Shown: piece by piece, positions 49,510 to 62,250 of the stretch | Position numbering within the stretch: the stretch's first letter is position 1 | Layout: each line of letters starts with the position of its first letter | From: Enterobacter asburiae | GTDB lineage: Bacteria; Pseudomonadota; Gammaproteobacteria; Enterobacterales; Enterobacteriaceae | Reading direction: 5' to 3' | Length of the DNA stretch: 64,000 nt | NCBI RefSeq assembly: GCF_007035645.1 | Contig: NZ_AP019632.1 | Coordinates: 4,464,001-4,528,000 of the forward strand | The notes under the pieces: model-generated | What the model saw: the letters and a program-made list of their open reading frames with translations, nothing else | Told to the model about the DNA's origin: nothing | Databases searched by the model: none | Position numbers and translations under genes: made by a program

Positions 49510-49541
49510 GGACGTCAATACATCTGGACATCTAAACTTCT
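49510..49541. promoter_or_regulatory. MetJ operator between metB and metJ
   Basis: Four adjacent met boxes, GGACGTCA, ATACATCT, GGACATCT and AAACTTCT, each 6/8 to AGACGTCT. They lie in the divergent gap, so metBL and metJ itself are both controlled. Confidence 0.88.
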
Positions 49542-49724
49542 TTGCGTATAGATTGAGCAATGCGCAAATAGCCGTTAAAATTATATGCTTTAGTGCACGC
49601 TGCAGCGGCAATATCCGTGCCACGGTATCGTCTCTACGGTAAACTAGACAAGATTGCGGTTCAAAACGGGTGGTTACAGGTTTTGCACCTTTAAATAAAT
49701 GACTGAGAGGATTAAAGGTATCTC

Positions 49725-50042
49725 ATGGCTGAATGGAGCGGCGAATATATCAGCCCATACGCTGAGCACGGTAAGAAGAGTGAGCAAGTAAAGAAAATTA
49801 CGGTTTCCATTCCTCTGAAGGTGTTGAAGATCCTCACCGATGAACGTACGCGTCGTCAGGTGAACAACCTGCGCCACGCGACCAACAGCGAACTGCTGTG
49901 CGAAGCGTTTCTGCATGCGTTTACCGGTCAACCGTTGCCGAACGATGAAGATCTGCGCAAAGAGCGCAGTGATGAAATCCCGGAAGAGGCGAAGGTGATC
50001 ATGCGTGAACTGGGTATTGACCCGGAGACGTGGGAATACTGA
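49725..50042 (+). CDS. metJ: Methionine repressor MetJ
   Basis: Ribbon-helix-helix repressor that uses S-adenosylmethionine as corepressor and binds tandem 8-bp met boxes cooperatively. 105 residues, the same as E. coli. The DNA-contacting beta strand is KKITVSIPL (23-31) with Lys23 and Thr25. ATG at 49725 has GAGAGGA upstream. Divergent from metBL and convergent with rpmE across a bidirectional terminator. Confidence 0.98.
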   Translation: MAEWSGEYISPYAEHGKKSEQVKKITVSIPLKVLKILTDERTRRQVNNLRHATNSELLCEAFLHAFTGQPLPNDEDLRKERSDEIPEEAKVIMRELGIDPETWEY

Positions 50043-50053
50043 GAAGCGGATAC

Positions 50054-50082
50054 AAAAAAGGCACCTTGCGGTGCCTTTTTTT
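50054..50082. terminator. Bidirectional terminator metJ/rpmE
   Basis: AAAAAAGGCACC / GGTGCCTTTTTTT with a TTGC loop; A-run on one side and T-run on the other serve both convergent genes. Confidence 0.93.
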
Positions 50083-50090
50083 CGGGAAAC

Positions 50091-50303
50091 TTATTTAGCG
50101 CCCGGGATGCTGAAACGCTTGTTGAAGCGGTCAACACGGCCACCGGTTGCAACGTCACGCTGCTTACCAGTGTAGAACGGGTGGCATTTGCCGCACACGT
50201 CCAGGTTCAGATCGTGACCCACGGTAGAGCGGATCTGGATAGAGTTACCGCAAGAACAGTTTGCAGTAATCATTTCGTATTTCGGGTGAATATCTTTTTT
50301 CAT
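50091..50303 (-). CDS. rpmE: 50S ribosomal protein L31
   Basis: Zinc-containing L31, bridging the two ribosomal subunits. 70 residues, the same as E. coli. All four zinc-ligand cysteines are present: Cys16, Cys18, Cys37 and Cys40. The zinc-free paralogue ykgM is not in this window. Divergent from priA with GGAGAA as ribosome site. Confidence 0.98.
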   Translation of the reverse strand: MKKDIHPKYEMITANCSCGNSIQIRSTVGHDLNLDVCGKCHPFYTGKQRDVATGGRVDRFNKRFSIPGAK

Positions 50304-50374
50304 GGGAGAACCTCAGTTAAGGCCGCGTCGCTCTTCCAGCCCTAACGCCAGACACCACGCGATGTTGATTGTAA

Positions 50375-52699
<2,325 letters not shown>

Positions 52700-52818
52700 A
52701 GACGGATCGAAAAATTTAACGCTCCTCACACTTTTTATGAAAATTCTGTAACCGATTCCATTAACTATCTGTAAAAATGGTGATGTCAGAAGTTCGGTGT
52801 TCAGGCGAGGAGAAGACG

Positions 52819-53844
52819 TTGAAGTCCAGGAAAGAGGTTGCACCGGCGACCATGAAAGACGTTGCCCAGAAAGCACAAGTCTCTACGGCAACGGTATCCC
52901 GCGCATTAATGAACCCGGATAAAGTCTCCCAGGCGACCCGTAACCGGGTAGAGCAGGCTGCGCTTGAAGTGGGCTATTTCCCACAGGCGATGGGGCGTAA
53001 CGTCAAACGCAATGAGTCGCGCACCATTCTGGTGATTGTGCCGGATATCTGCGACCCCTTCTTCAGCGAGATTATCCGCGGTATTGAAGTTACGGCAGCG
53101 GAACAGGGTTACCTGGTGCTGATTGGCGACTGCGCTCACCAGAACCAGCAGGAAAAAACCTTCATCGATCTCATTATCACCAAGCAGATCGACGGCATGC
53201 TGCTGCTTGGTTCCCGCCTGCCGTTTGATGCCAGCATTGAAGAGCAGCGTAATTTACCGCCGATGGTGATGGCCAACGAGTTTGCGCCTGAGCTGGAGCT
53301 GCCGACGGTCCACATTGATAACCTCACCGCCGCGTTCAACGCCGTAAACTATCTCCAGGAGCTGGGGCACAAGCGCATTGGCTGTATTGCCGGGCCTGAA
53401 GAGATGCCGCTGTGTCACTATCGCTTACAGGGCTACGTTCAGGCGCTGCGCCGTACCGGCGTCACCGTCGATCCGCACTACATTGCGCGCGGTGACTTTA
53501 CCTTCGCCGCGGGTGGACAAGCGCTTGAGAAACTTCTGGACCTGCCTGAACCGCCAACCGCCGTATTTTGTCACAGCGACGTGATGGCGCTGGGCGCATT
53601 GTCGTACGCCAAACGCCGCGGCCTGCGGATACCAAAAGATTTATCGATCATCGGATTCGACAATATTTCGCTTTCAGAATTTTGCGATCCGCCGCTCTCA
53701 ACGGTCGCTCAGCCGCGCTACCAAATCGGCCGCGAAGCGATGCTTCTTCTGCTGGATCAGCTTCACGGTCAAACAGTTAGCAGCGGCTCGCGGTTGCTGG
53801 ACTGTGAACTGATTGTCCGCGGCACTACCCAGGCATTGACTTAA
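52819..53844 (+). CDS. cytR: CytR transcriptional repressor
   Basis: LacI-family repressor that works with CRP on nucleoside uptake and catabolism genes and is induced by cytidine. I chose TTG at 52819 with GAGGAG six bases upstream; this gives 341 residues, exactly the E. coli length. In-frame ATG codons at 52777 and 52783 would add 12-14 residues without counterpart. HTH at about 12-35 (MKDVAQKAQVSTATVSRALM), hinge near 55-65, then sugar-binding-like core domain. Confidence 0.95.
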   Translation: MKSRKEVAPATMKDVAQKAQVSTATVSRALMNPDKVSQATRNRVEQAALEVGYFPQAMGRNVKRNESRTILVIVPDICDPFFSEIIRGIEVTAAEQGYLVLIGDCAHQNQQEKTFIDLIITKQIDGMLLLGSRLPFDASIEEQRNLPPMVMANEFAPELELPTVHIDNLTAAFNAVNYLQELGHKRIGCIAGPEEMPLCHYRLQGYVQALRRTGVTVDPHYIARGDFTFAAGGQALEKLLDLPEPPTAVFCHSDVMALGALSYAKRRGLRIPKDLSIIGFDNISLSEFCDPPLSTVAQPRYQIGREAMLLLLDQLHGQTVSSGSRLLDCELIVRGTTQALT

Positions 53845-53937
53845 AGTAAACGTCTTTCGGATACCCTTATCTGGTCAAAGCCCCGCCGCTTAAGTAACAT
53901 GGCGGACTGACGAACGAATAAATACAGCGAAACGATA

Positions 53938-54936
53938 GTGGCACAACGAGATTATGTACGTCGCGGCCAGCCGGCACCTTCGCGACGCAAAAAGAGTAGC
54001 TCAAGGAAAAAGCAACGTAACCTGCCTGCTGTCTCGCCAGCAATGGTCGCTATTGCTGCGGCTGTAGTCGTCGCCTTTATTGGTGGCCTGTACTTTATCA
54101 CGCACCATAAAAAAGAAGAGTCTGAGGCGCTTCAGGCCAGTAAGGTTGCCGGAAATGGCCTTCCTCCGAAGCCTGAAGAGCGCTGGCGGTATATCAAAGA
54201 GCTGGAAAGCCGTCAGCCCGGGGTGCGTGCGCCAACCGAACCTTCTGCGGGTGGCGAAGTGCAGAATGCGAATCAGCTGACGGATGAACAGCGTCAGCTG
54301 CTGGCCCAAATGCAGGCCGATATGCGCCAGCAGCCTACGCAGCTGAACGAAGTACCGTGGAATGAGCAGACGCCAGCACAGCGCCAGCAAACGCTGCAGC
54401 GACGTCAGGCGCAACAGCAGATCCAGCAGCAGCAACAACAGCAGCAGTGGGCGCAAACCCAGCCGGTGCAGCAGCCGAAAGCACAGCCGCGGGTAACGGA
54501 ACAGCCATACCAGCAGCCGACGCGTACGGCGCAGTCTCAGCCAGTCCAGCAGCAGCCGAAAACGCAGCCACAGAAACAGGCGGCTCAGCCGTATCAGGAT
54601 CTGCTCCAGACGCCAGCGCATACCACCGCGCAGCAGCCGAAAACGCAGCAGGCCGCGCCGGTGACCAAAGAGACCGAAGCGCCGAAGCAGACGGCTGAGA
54701 AAAAAGACGAGCGCCGCTGGATGGTACAGTGCGGTTCGTTCAAAGGCGCAGAGCAGGCGGAAACGGTGCGCGCTCAGCTGGCCTTTGAAGGATTTGATTC
54801 GCGTATTACCACCAATAACGGCTGGAATCGCGTGGTGATTGGTCCGGTCAAAGGCAAAGAAAATGCCGATGGCACCATTTCGCGGTTGAAAATCGCCGGC
54901 CACACAAACTGCATTCGACTCGCTTCCGGGGGTTGA
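53938..54936 (+). CDS. ftsN: Cell division protein FtsN
   Basis: Bitopic inner-membrane protein that triggers septal peptidoglycan synthesis through FtsA, FtsQLB and FtsWI. GTG start, the same as E. coli. 332 residues against 319. N-terminal cytoplasmic segment with RDYVRRGQP, membrane helix about 32-55, short essential periplasmic helices near 75-100 (EERWRYIKELE), a long Gln/Pro-rich linker (about 135-245) and the C-terminal SPOR domain (from about 255, WMVQCGSFKG) that binds denuded glycan. The extra length lies in the Gln-rich linker. Confidence 0.97.
   Translation: MAQRDYVRRGQPAPSRRKKSSSRKKQRNLPAVSPAMVAIAAAVVVAFIGGLYFITHHKKEESEALQASKVAGNGLPPKPEERWRYIKELESRQPGVRAPTEPSAGGEVQNANQLTDEQRQLLAQMQADMRQQPTQLNEVPWNEQTPAQRQQTLQRRQAQQQIQQQQQQQQWAQTQPVQQPKAQPRVTEQPYQQPTRTAQSQPVQQQPKTQPQKQAAQPYQDLLQTPAHTTAQQPKTQQAAPVTKETEAPKQTAEKKDERRWMVQCGSFKGAEQAETVRAQLAFEGFDSRITTNNGWNRVVIGPVKGKENADGTISRLKIAGHTNCIRLASGG
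54413..54446 (+). repeat. Gln-coding CAG/CAA microsatellite in ftsN
   Basis: A run of CAG and CAA codons encodes a mostly Gln tract (QQQIQQQQQQQQ) in the periplasmic linker. It is a simple-sequence stretch that could vary in length between strains. Confidence 0.8.
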
Positions 54937-54960
54937 AACCCCCAAAATCCCCCCCATCTA
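54932..54960 (+). promoter_or_regulatory. Sigma-32 heat-shock promoter of hslVU
   Basis: GTTGAAA (54932-54938), 13-base spacer, CCCCATCTA (54952-54960), a near-consensus sigma-32 promoter (CTTGAAA / CCCCATNT). The -35 element overlaps the ftsN stop codon TGA. The start point would lie near 54967, about 65 bases before hslV. Confidence 0.85.
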
Positions 54961-55030
54961 TCATTTAATTCAGCCCTGAGCACAGGCTCGGGGCTTCTGT
55001 TTCCCGATTCTGTAACCAGGGGGTCTGCTC

Positions 55031-55561
55031 GTGACAACAATAGTAAGTGTACGCCGTAACGGCCATGTGGTAATCGCCGGTGATGGCCAGGCCACGCTGG
55101 GTAATACCGTCATGAAAGGCAACGTGAAGAAAGTGCGCCGCCTCTACAACGACAAAGTGATCGCCGGTTTTGCTGGCGGCACGGCGGACGCCTTCACGCT
55201 GTTTGAACTGTTTGAACGCAAACTGGAAATGCACCAGGGTCATCTGGTGAAAGCTGCCGTTGAGCTGGCGAAAGACTGGCGTACCGACCGCATGCTGCGC
55301 AAGCTCGAAGCGCTGCTGGCCGTGGCCGATGAAACCGCCTCGCTGATCATCACCGGTAACGGTGACGTCATTCAGCCGGAAAATGACCTGATTGCCATCG
55401 GCTCTGGCGGCCCTTATGCCCAGGCTGCAGCCCGCGCGCTGTTGGAAAATACCGACATGAACGCGCGTGATATCGCGGTGAAGGCGTTGGATATTGCAGG
55501 TGATATCTGCATTTATACCAACCACAACCACACCATCGAAGAATTGACCTCCAAAGCGTAA
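55031..55561 (+). CDS. hslV: ATP-dependent protease subunit HslV
   Basis: Proteasome-like peptidase forming a double hexamer with HslU. 176 residues, GTG start, as in E. coli. After Met removal Thr1 is the nucleophile ([13 protein letters not shown]); Lys33 of the mature enzyme region lies in VRRLYNDKV. First gene of the heat-shock hslVU operon, nine bases before hslU. Confidence 0.98.
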   Translation: MTTIVSVRRNGHVVIAGDGQATLGNTVMKGNVKKVRRLYNDKVIAGFAGGTADAFTLFELFERKLEMHQGHLVKAAVELAKDWRTDRMLRKLEALLAVADETASLIITGNGDVIQPENDLIAIGSGGPYAQAAARALLENTDMNARDIAVKALDIAGDICIYTNHNHTIEELTSKA

Positions 55562-55570
55562 GGATCTCCC

Positions 55571-56905
55571 ATGTCTGAAATGACCCCACGCGAAATTGTC
55601 AGCGAACTGAACAAACACATTATCGGCCAGGATAACGCCAAGCGTTCGGTGGCTATCGCCCTGCGTAACCGCTGGCGTCGTATGCAGCTTGATGAAGAGC
55701 TGCGCCACGAAGTGACGCCGAAAAACATTCTGATGATCGGCCCGACCGGCGTCGGTAAAACCGAAATCGCCCGTCGTCTGGCGAAGCTGGCTAACGCGCC
55801 GTTCATCAAAGTTGAAGCCACCAAGTTCACCGAAGTGGGCTATGTGGGTAAAGAAGTGGACTCCATCATCCGCGATCTGACCGACTCGGCGATCAAGATG
55901 GTGCGCGTCCAGGCGATCGAGAAAAACCGCTATCGCGCGGAAGAGATGGCCGAAGAGCGCATTCTCGACGTGCTGATTCCACCGGCAAAAAATAACTGGG
56001 GCCAGGCAGAGCAGCAGGCGGAACCATCCGCGGCGCGCCAGGCATTCCGCAAAAAACTGCGTGAAGGCCAGCTGGACGACAAAGAGATTGAGATCGATCT
56101 CGCTGCCGCGCCAATGGGTGTGGAAATCATGGCGCCTCCGGGCATGGAAGAGATGACCAGCCAGCTGCAGTCCATGTTCCAGAACCTGGGCGGCCAGAAG
56201 CAGAAAGCGCGTAAGCTGAAAATCAAAGACGCGATGAAGCTGCTGATTGAAGAAGAAGCGGCGAAGCTGGTAAACCCGGAAGAGCTGAAGCAGGACGCTA
56301 TCGACGCGGTTGAGCAGCACGGTATCGTGTTTATCGACGAAATCGACAAAATTTGTAAGCGCGGCGGCAACAGCTCCGGTCCGGACGTATCCCGCGAAGG
56401 CGTTCAGCGCGACCTGCTGCCGCTGGTTGAAGGCTGCACCGTCTCCACCAAGCACGGCATGGTGAAAACGGACCACATCCTGTTTATCGCTTCAGGGGCG
56501 TTCCAGGTTGCCAGCCCGTCGGATTTGATCCCCGAACTGCAGGGGCGTCTGCCTATCCGCGTAGAGCTGCAGGCGCTGACCACCGAAGATTTCGAACGTA
56601 TCCTGACCGAGCCGAACGCCTCTGCTACCGTACAGTACAAAGCGCTGATGGCGACCGAAGGCGTGAACCTCGAGTTCACTGAAGACGGTATCAAGCGTAT
56701 TGCTCAGGCCGCATGGCAGGTCAACGAAACCACCGAGAACATCGGTGCGCGTCGCCTGCATACCGTGCTGGAACGCCTGGTGGAAGATATCTCTTACGAC
56801 GCGAGCGACCTTAACGGTCAAACCGTTACCATTGACGCAGAATATGTGAGTAAACATCTGGATGCGTTAGTGGCAGATGAAGATCTGAGCCGTTTTATCC
56901 TATAA
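55571..56905 (+). CDS. hslU: ATPase subunit HslU
   Basis: AAA+ unfoldase that feeds substrates such as SulA into HslV. 444 residues, one more than E. coli owing to a Gly insertion at [11 protein letters not shown]. Walker A GPTGVGKT (57-64), pore loop GYVG near 91, intermediate I-domain about 110-240, Walker [11 protein letters not shown], and the conserved C-terminal LSRFIL that inserts into HslV. Followed by a terminator. Confidence 0.98.
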   Translation: MSEMTPREIVSELNKHIIGQDNAKRSVAIALRNRWRRMQLDEELRHEVTPKNILMIGPTGVGKTEIARRLAKLANAPFIKVEATKFTEVGYVGKEVDSIIRDLTDSAIKMVRVQAIEKNRYRAEEMAEERILDVLIPPAKNNWGQAEQQAEPSAARQAFRKKLREGQLDDKEIEIDLAAAPMGVEIMAPPGMEEMTSQLQSMFQNLGGQKQKARKLKIKDAMKLLIEEEAAKLVNPEELKQDAIDAVEQHGIVFIDEIDKICKRGGNSSGPDVSREGVQRDLLPLVEGCTVSTKHGMVKTDHILFIASGAFQVASPSDLIPELQGRLPIRVELQALTTEDFERILTEPNASATVQYKALMATEGVNLEFTEDGIKRIAQAAWQVNETTENIGARRLHTVLERLVEDISYDASDLNGQTVTIDAEYVSKHLDALVADEDLSRFIL

Positions 56906-56933
56906 TCGCGGTTACTGGATTCTCATCACGTTT

Positions 56934-56957
56934 AATGGGGGCTAATGCCCCCATTTT
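56934..56957 (+). terminator. Terminator after hslU
   Basis: AATGGGGGC / GCCCCCATT stem with TAAT loop and following T5; it lies 28 bases after hslU and just before menA. Confidence 0.9.
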
Positions 56958-56973
56958 TATTGGCTAAATACTT

Positions 56974-57894
56974 ATGACTGACATCAGCCGTACTCAGGCG
57001 TGGCTCGAAAGTCTGCGCCCTAAAACGCTTCCTCTGGCCTTTGCCGCGATTATCGTCGGCACCGCCCTTGCCTGGTGGCAGGGTTATTTTGATCCGCTGG
57101 TCGCCGCGCTGGCACTGATTACCGCTGGCCTGCTGCAAATTCTCTCCAATCTCGCCAACGACTACGGCGACGCGGTAAAGGGCAGCGACAAGCCGGACCG
57201 CATAGGGCCACTGCGCGGAATGCAGAAAGGGGTGATTACCCAGGCGCAGATGAAACGCGCGCTGATTATCACCGTAGCGCTGATCTGCGTATCCGGCCTT
57301 GCGCTGGTGACGGTGGCGTCTAAGACCACCAGCGATTTCATTGGCTTCCTGGTGCTGGGTTTACTGGCCATTATCGCGGCCATCACCTACACCGTCGGCA
57401 CGCGTCCTTACGGTTATATTGGGCTCGGGGATATCTCCGTACTGGTGTTCTTCGGCTGGCTGAGCGTGATGGGAAGCTGGTACCTGCAGGCGCATACGGT
57501 GATCCCTGCCCTGTTCCTGCCCGCGACCGCCTGCGGTCTGCTGGCTACGGCGGTGCTCAACATCAACAACCTGCGCGACATCGACAGCGATCGCGAGAAC
57601 GGCAAAAACACCCTGGCGGTTCGTCTGGGGCCGGTCAATGCGCGCCGCTATCACGCCTGTTTGCTCATTGGCGCGCTGGTTTGCCTGGCGCTGTTTAACC
57701 TGATTTCCTTGCAGAGCTTGTGGGGCTGGCTGTTTGTGCTTGCCGCGCCGCTGCTGATTAAGCAGGCCCGCTTTGTGATGCGTGAACTCAGCCCGTCCGC
57801 CATGCCGCCAATGCTGGAGCGCACGGTAAAAGGCGCGTTGCTGACTAACCTGTTGTTCGTCATCGGGATTGTTTTAAGCCAGACGCTGCGTTAG
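56974..57894 (+). CDS. menA: 1,4-Dihydroxy-2-naphthoate octaprenyltransferase
   Basis: Inner-membrane UbiA-family prenyltransferase that makes demethylmenaquinone for anaerobic respiration. 306 residues (308 in E. coli). About eight to nine hydrophobic helices. The two Asp-rich motifs are NDYGDAVKGSD (first) and NNLRDIDSDREN (second), which bind the prenyl diphosphate through Mg. It begins 16 bases after the hslU terminator, so it likely has separate transcription. Confidence 0.97.
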   Translation: MTDISRTQAWLESLRPKTLPLAFAAIIVGTALAWWQGYFDPLVAALALITAGLLQILSNLANDYGDAVKGSDKPDRIGPLRGMQKGVITQAQMKRALIITVALICVSGLALVTVASKTTSDFIGFLVLGLLAIIAAITYTVGTRPYGYIGLGDISVLVFFGWLSVMGSWYLQAHTVIPALFLPATACGLLATAVLNINNLRDIDSDRENGKNTLAVRLGPVNARRYHACLLIGALVCLALFNLISLQSLWGWLFVLAAPLLIKQARFVMRELSPSAMPPMLERTVKGALLTNLLFVIGIVLSQTLR

Positions 57895-57986
57895 CTGACA
57901 AATATCAATTAACAATTGATGATTTTGCCAACAACGCATTTCGCACGATATACTGAACACATTCGCAGCAACTGAGCGTTAAACCT

Positions 57987-58472
57987 ATGAAATACGATAC
58001 CTCCGAGCTTTGTGACATCTACCAGGAAGATGTCAACGTCGTTGAACCGCTGTTCTCCAACTTTGGTGGGAGGTCGTCGTTTGGCGGTCAAATCGTCACG
58101 GTGAAATGTTTCGAGGACAACGGGTTGCTGTACGATCTGCTCGAACAGAATGGCCGCGGCCGCGTTCTTGTGGTCGACGGCGGCGGTTCCGTGCGCCGTG
58201 CATTAATTGATGCTGAACTGGCCGGCATTGCCGTTCAGAATGAGTGGGAAGGCCTTGTGGTGTACGGTTCCGTGCGTCAGGTGGACGATCTGGAAGACCT
58301 GGATATCGGGATTCAGGCCATCGCGGCCATACCGGTAGGGGCGGCGGGTGACGGCATCGGCGAAAGCGACGTGCGCGTCAATTTCGGCGGCGTGACCTTC
58401 TTCTCCGGGGACCATCTCTACGCCGATAATACCGGCATAATCCTTTCCGAAGATCCGCTGGATATCGAGTAG
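57987..58472 (+). CDS. rraA: Regulator of RNase E activity A
   Basis: Ring-shaped trimer that binds RNase E and DEAD helicases and inhibits degradosome activity. 161 residues, the same as E. coli; previously mis-annotated MenG. Conserved segments [16 protein letters not shown] and [11 protein letters not shown]. RhlB, one of the degradosome partners, is encoded at the other end of this window. Confidence 0.97.
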   Translation: MKYDTSELCDIYQEDVNVVEPLFSNFGGRSSFGGQIVTVKCFEDNGLLYDLLEQNGRGRVLVVDGGGSVRRALIDAELAGIAVQNEWEGLVVYGSVRQVDDLEDLDIGIQAIAAIPVGAAGDGIGESDVRVNFGGVTFFSGDHLYADNTGIILSEDPLDIE

Positions 58473-58493
58473 TAAAAGAGTCAGCGAGAACCA

Positions 58494-58529
58494 TAAAAAA
58501 ACCGCCAACAGCAATGTGGCGGTTTTTTT
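58494..58529 (+). terminator. Terminator after rraA
   Basis: AAAAAACCGCCA / TGGCGGTTTTTTT with a nine-base loop; strong intrinsic terminator that can also work in reverse. Confidence 0.92.
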
Positions 58530-58607
58530 GTCCCCTCAGGATTCGCGGTCCGTTGGGAAGTTTTGCAGACTAACACCAGGGAGTTTCATCATACTCTCGT
58601 CCAAACC

Positions 58608-58635
58608 TTGGGCAACCCCTCAGAACCTTTATAAA
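58608..58635 (+). promoter_or_regulatory. Candidate promoter of the small gene at 58835
   Basis: TTGGGC (58608-58613), 16 bases, TATAAA (58630-58635). It would start a transcript near 58643 with a leader of about 190 bases before the small gene. Inference from sequence only. Confidence 0.4.
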
Positions 58636-58834
58636 ATCCTAATTGTCTATGAATACCTTAACTCCACGGTTGATGCTCATTATGATGAAGCGTCCCTTTC
58701 CGCCATCTCGCAAATGGGCATCGGTCCAGGGAAAGGTGTATTCACTACCGTAAAGCAGGCTAATACCAGGGCTTGTGTCCACCGGCTTATCACCGGTGGT
58801 GAACGGTGGAGCGGTTAGCTGCAGGGACCGCATA

Positions 58835-58942
58835 ATGAAACGCTATTTATGTATCGCGTTCATTGTCGCCAGCGTACTCGTTGTAAAGAGTGATGAACCC
58901 AATGTGTTCGTTGCTTTTGCTATGACAGCGCAGGACAAGTAG
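58835..58942 (+). CDS. Unrecognised 35-residue membrane-like small protein
   Basis: ATG at 58835 preceded by AGGGA seven bases upstream. The protein starts MKRYLCIAFIVASVLVV: two basic residues then a hydrophobic stretch of about 14 residues, followed by a polar middle (KSDEPN), a short second hydrophobic run (VFVAFAM) and a charged end (TAQDK). A strong terminator follows five bases after the stop. The unit lies between the rraA terminator and its own, so it looks independent. The leader carries a strong hairpin (CCACCGG / CCGGTGG, 58780-58799). The layout (long structured leader, tiny hydrophobic protein) resembles type I toxin loci, but I recognise no family. It may also be a secreted or membrane small protein. 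Confidence 0.55.
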   Translation: MKRYLCIAFIVASVLVVKSDEPNVFVAFAMTAQDK

Positions 58943-58946
58943 CGTT

Positions 58947-58972
58947 AAGGCCGCCTTTGGCGGCCTTTTTTA
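58947..58972 (+). terminator. Terminator after the small gene
   Basis: AAGGCCGCC TTT GGCGGCCTT followed by TTTTTAT: a nine-base-pair GC-rich stem with a T-run, a strong intrinsic terminator. Confidence 0.92.
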
Positions 58973-59000
58973 TGGTGATCGCCGACTGACATCAAACCAT

Positions 59001-59038
59001 AAAAAAGCCGGGTGGCGGCGACGCCTTACCCGGCTTAT
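59001..59038. repeat. REP element after zapB
   Basis: AAGCCGGGTGGCGGCG / CGCCTTACCCGGCTT palindrome with an A-run (AAAAAAG) on the left, so on the minus strand it could also act as the zapB terminator. Confidence 0.8.
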
Positions 59039-59062
59039 TTCATCTGTATTTCCCGAGAGAAA

Positions 59063-59701
<639 letters not shown>

Positions 59702-60547
59702 ATGAGTCAGACATCAACCTTAAAAGGCCAGTGCATTGCCGAGTTCCTTGGTACCGGGTTGTTGATATTCTTCGGAGTGGGCTGTGTCGCTGCACTGAAA
59801 GTGGCGGGTGCCAGTTTTGGTCAGTGGGAAATCAGTATCATCTGGGGTCTGGGCGTGGCGATGGCCATCTACCTGACTGCAGGGGTTTCTGGTGCACATC
59901 TTAACCCGGCGGTGACAATCGCGCTGTGGCTGTTCGCGTGCTTTGACGGACGCAAAGTTGTACCTTTCATTCTTTCTCAGTTTGCCGGCGCGTTTTGCGC
60001 AGCGGCGTTAGTTTACGGGCTTTATTACAATCTTTTCATCGACTTCGAACAGACGCATCATATGGTACGCGGCAGTGTTGAAAGTCTGGATCTGGCAGGT
60101 ATCTTCTCAACCTATCCAAACCCGCATATTAATTTTGTGCAGGCGTTCGCAGTTGAAATGGTGATTACCGCTATTCTGATGGGCGTTATCCTGGCGCTGA
60201 CCGACGACGGAAACGGCATTCCGCGCGGCCCGCTGGCACCCCTGCTGATTGGTTTGCTGATTGCGGTAATTGGCGCATCCATGGGCCCGCTGACCGGATT
60301 CGCGATGAACCCGGCACGTGATATCGGACCAAAAGCCTTCGCCTTTATCGCTGGCTGGGGCGACGTCGCCTTCACCGGTGGCAAAGATATTCCTTACTTC
60401 CTGGTACCGATGTTTGCGCCGGTTGTCGGGGCTGCGCTGGGTGCGTTTAGCTACCGCAAATTAATTGGTCGCCACTTACCGTGCGACACCTGTGTGGAAG
60501 AGGAGAAGGAAACGACTTCTACCGCACAACAAAAAGCTTCGCTGTAA
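59702..60547 (+). CDS. glpF: Glycerol facilitator
   Basis: Aquaglyceroporin of the inner membrane that lets glycerol and small polyols diffuse in. ATG at 59702 gives 281 residues, the E. coli length; 13 upstream codons are ignored. Six transmembrane helices and two half-helices with NPA motifs: HLNPAV (67-72) and AMNPARD near 203. First gene of glpFKX. The uptake is driven by phosphorylation through GlpK. Confidence 0.98.
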   Translation: MSQTSTLKGQCIAEFLGTGLLIFFGVGCVAALKVAGASFGQWEISIIWGLGVAMAIYLTAGVSGAHLNPAVTIALWLFACFDGRKVVPFILSQFAGAFCAAALVYGLYYNLFIDFEQTHHMVRGSVESLDLAGIFSTYPNPHINFVQAFAVEMVITAILMGVILALTDDGNGIPRGPLAPLLIGLLIAVIGASMGPLTGFAMNPARDIGPKAFAFIAGWGDVAFTGGKDIPYFLVPMFAPVVGAALGAFSYRKLIGRHLPCDTCVEEEKETTSTAQQKASL

Positions 60548-62077
<1,530 letters not shown>

Positions 62078-62086
62078 GACAGACTC

Positions 62087-62201
62087 ACCCCTCACCCTAA
62101 CCCTCTCCCCAAAGGGGAGAGGGGACTTAAAACACCCTCTCCCCTTTGGGGAGAGGGCCGGGGTGAGGGGCTCCAACCGCACCGGCCCCCTCACCCCTCC
62201 C
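62087..62201. repeat. Double box C-like repeat between glpK and glpX
   Basis: Copy E1 CTCACCCTAACCCTCTCCCC / GGGGAGAGGG (62090-62124) and copy E2 CCCTCTCCCC TTT GGGGAGAGGG...GGGTGAGGGG (62134-62170) face each other. Each has its own hairpin, and together they form a longer inverted repeat. A partial CCCCTCACCCCTCCCC remnant follows at 62187-62202. Confidence 0.8.
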
Positions 62202-62250
62202 CACTCTGTGATAAACTTCGTGCAATTCCTTTTGATTGCACGAGTACCTC

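Noticed and set aside
54965..56476. 503-codon open frame opposite hslV and hslU
   Set aside because: Antisense shadow spanning two real genes and the gap between them.
58516..58818. 100-codon frame between rraA and zapB
   Set aside because: It begins inside the rraA terminator without a ribosome site and has no recognisable character; the 35-codon frame at 58835 has better signals.
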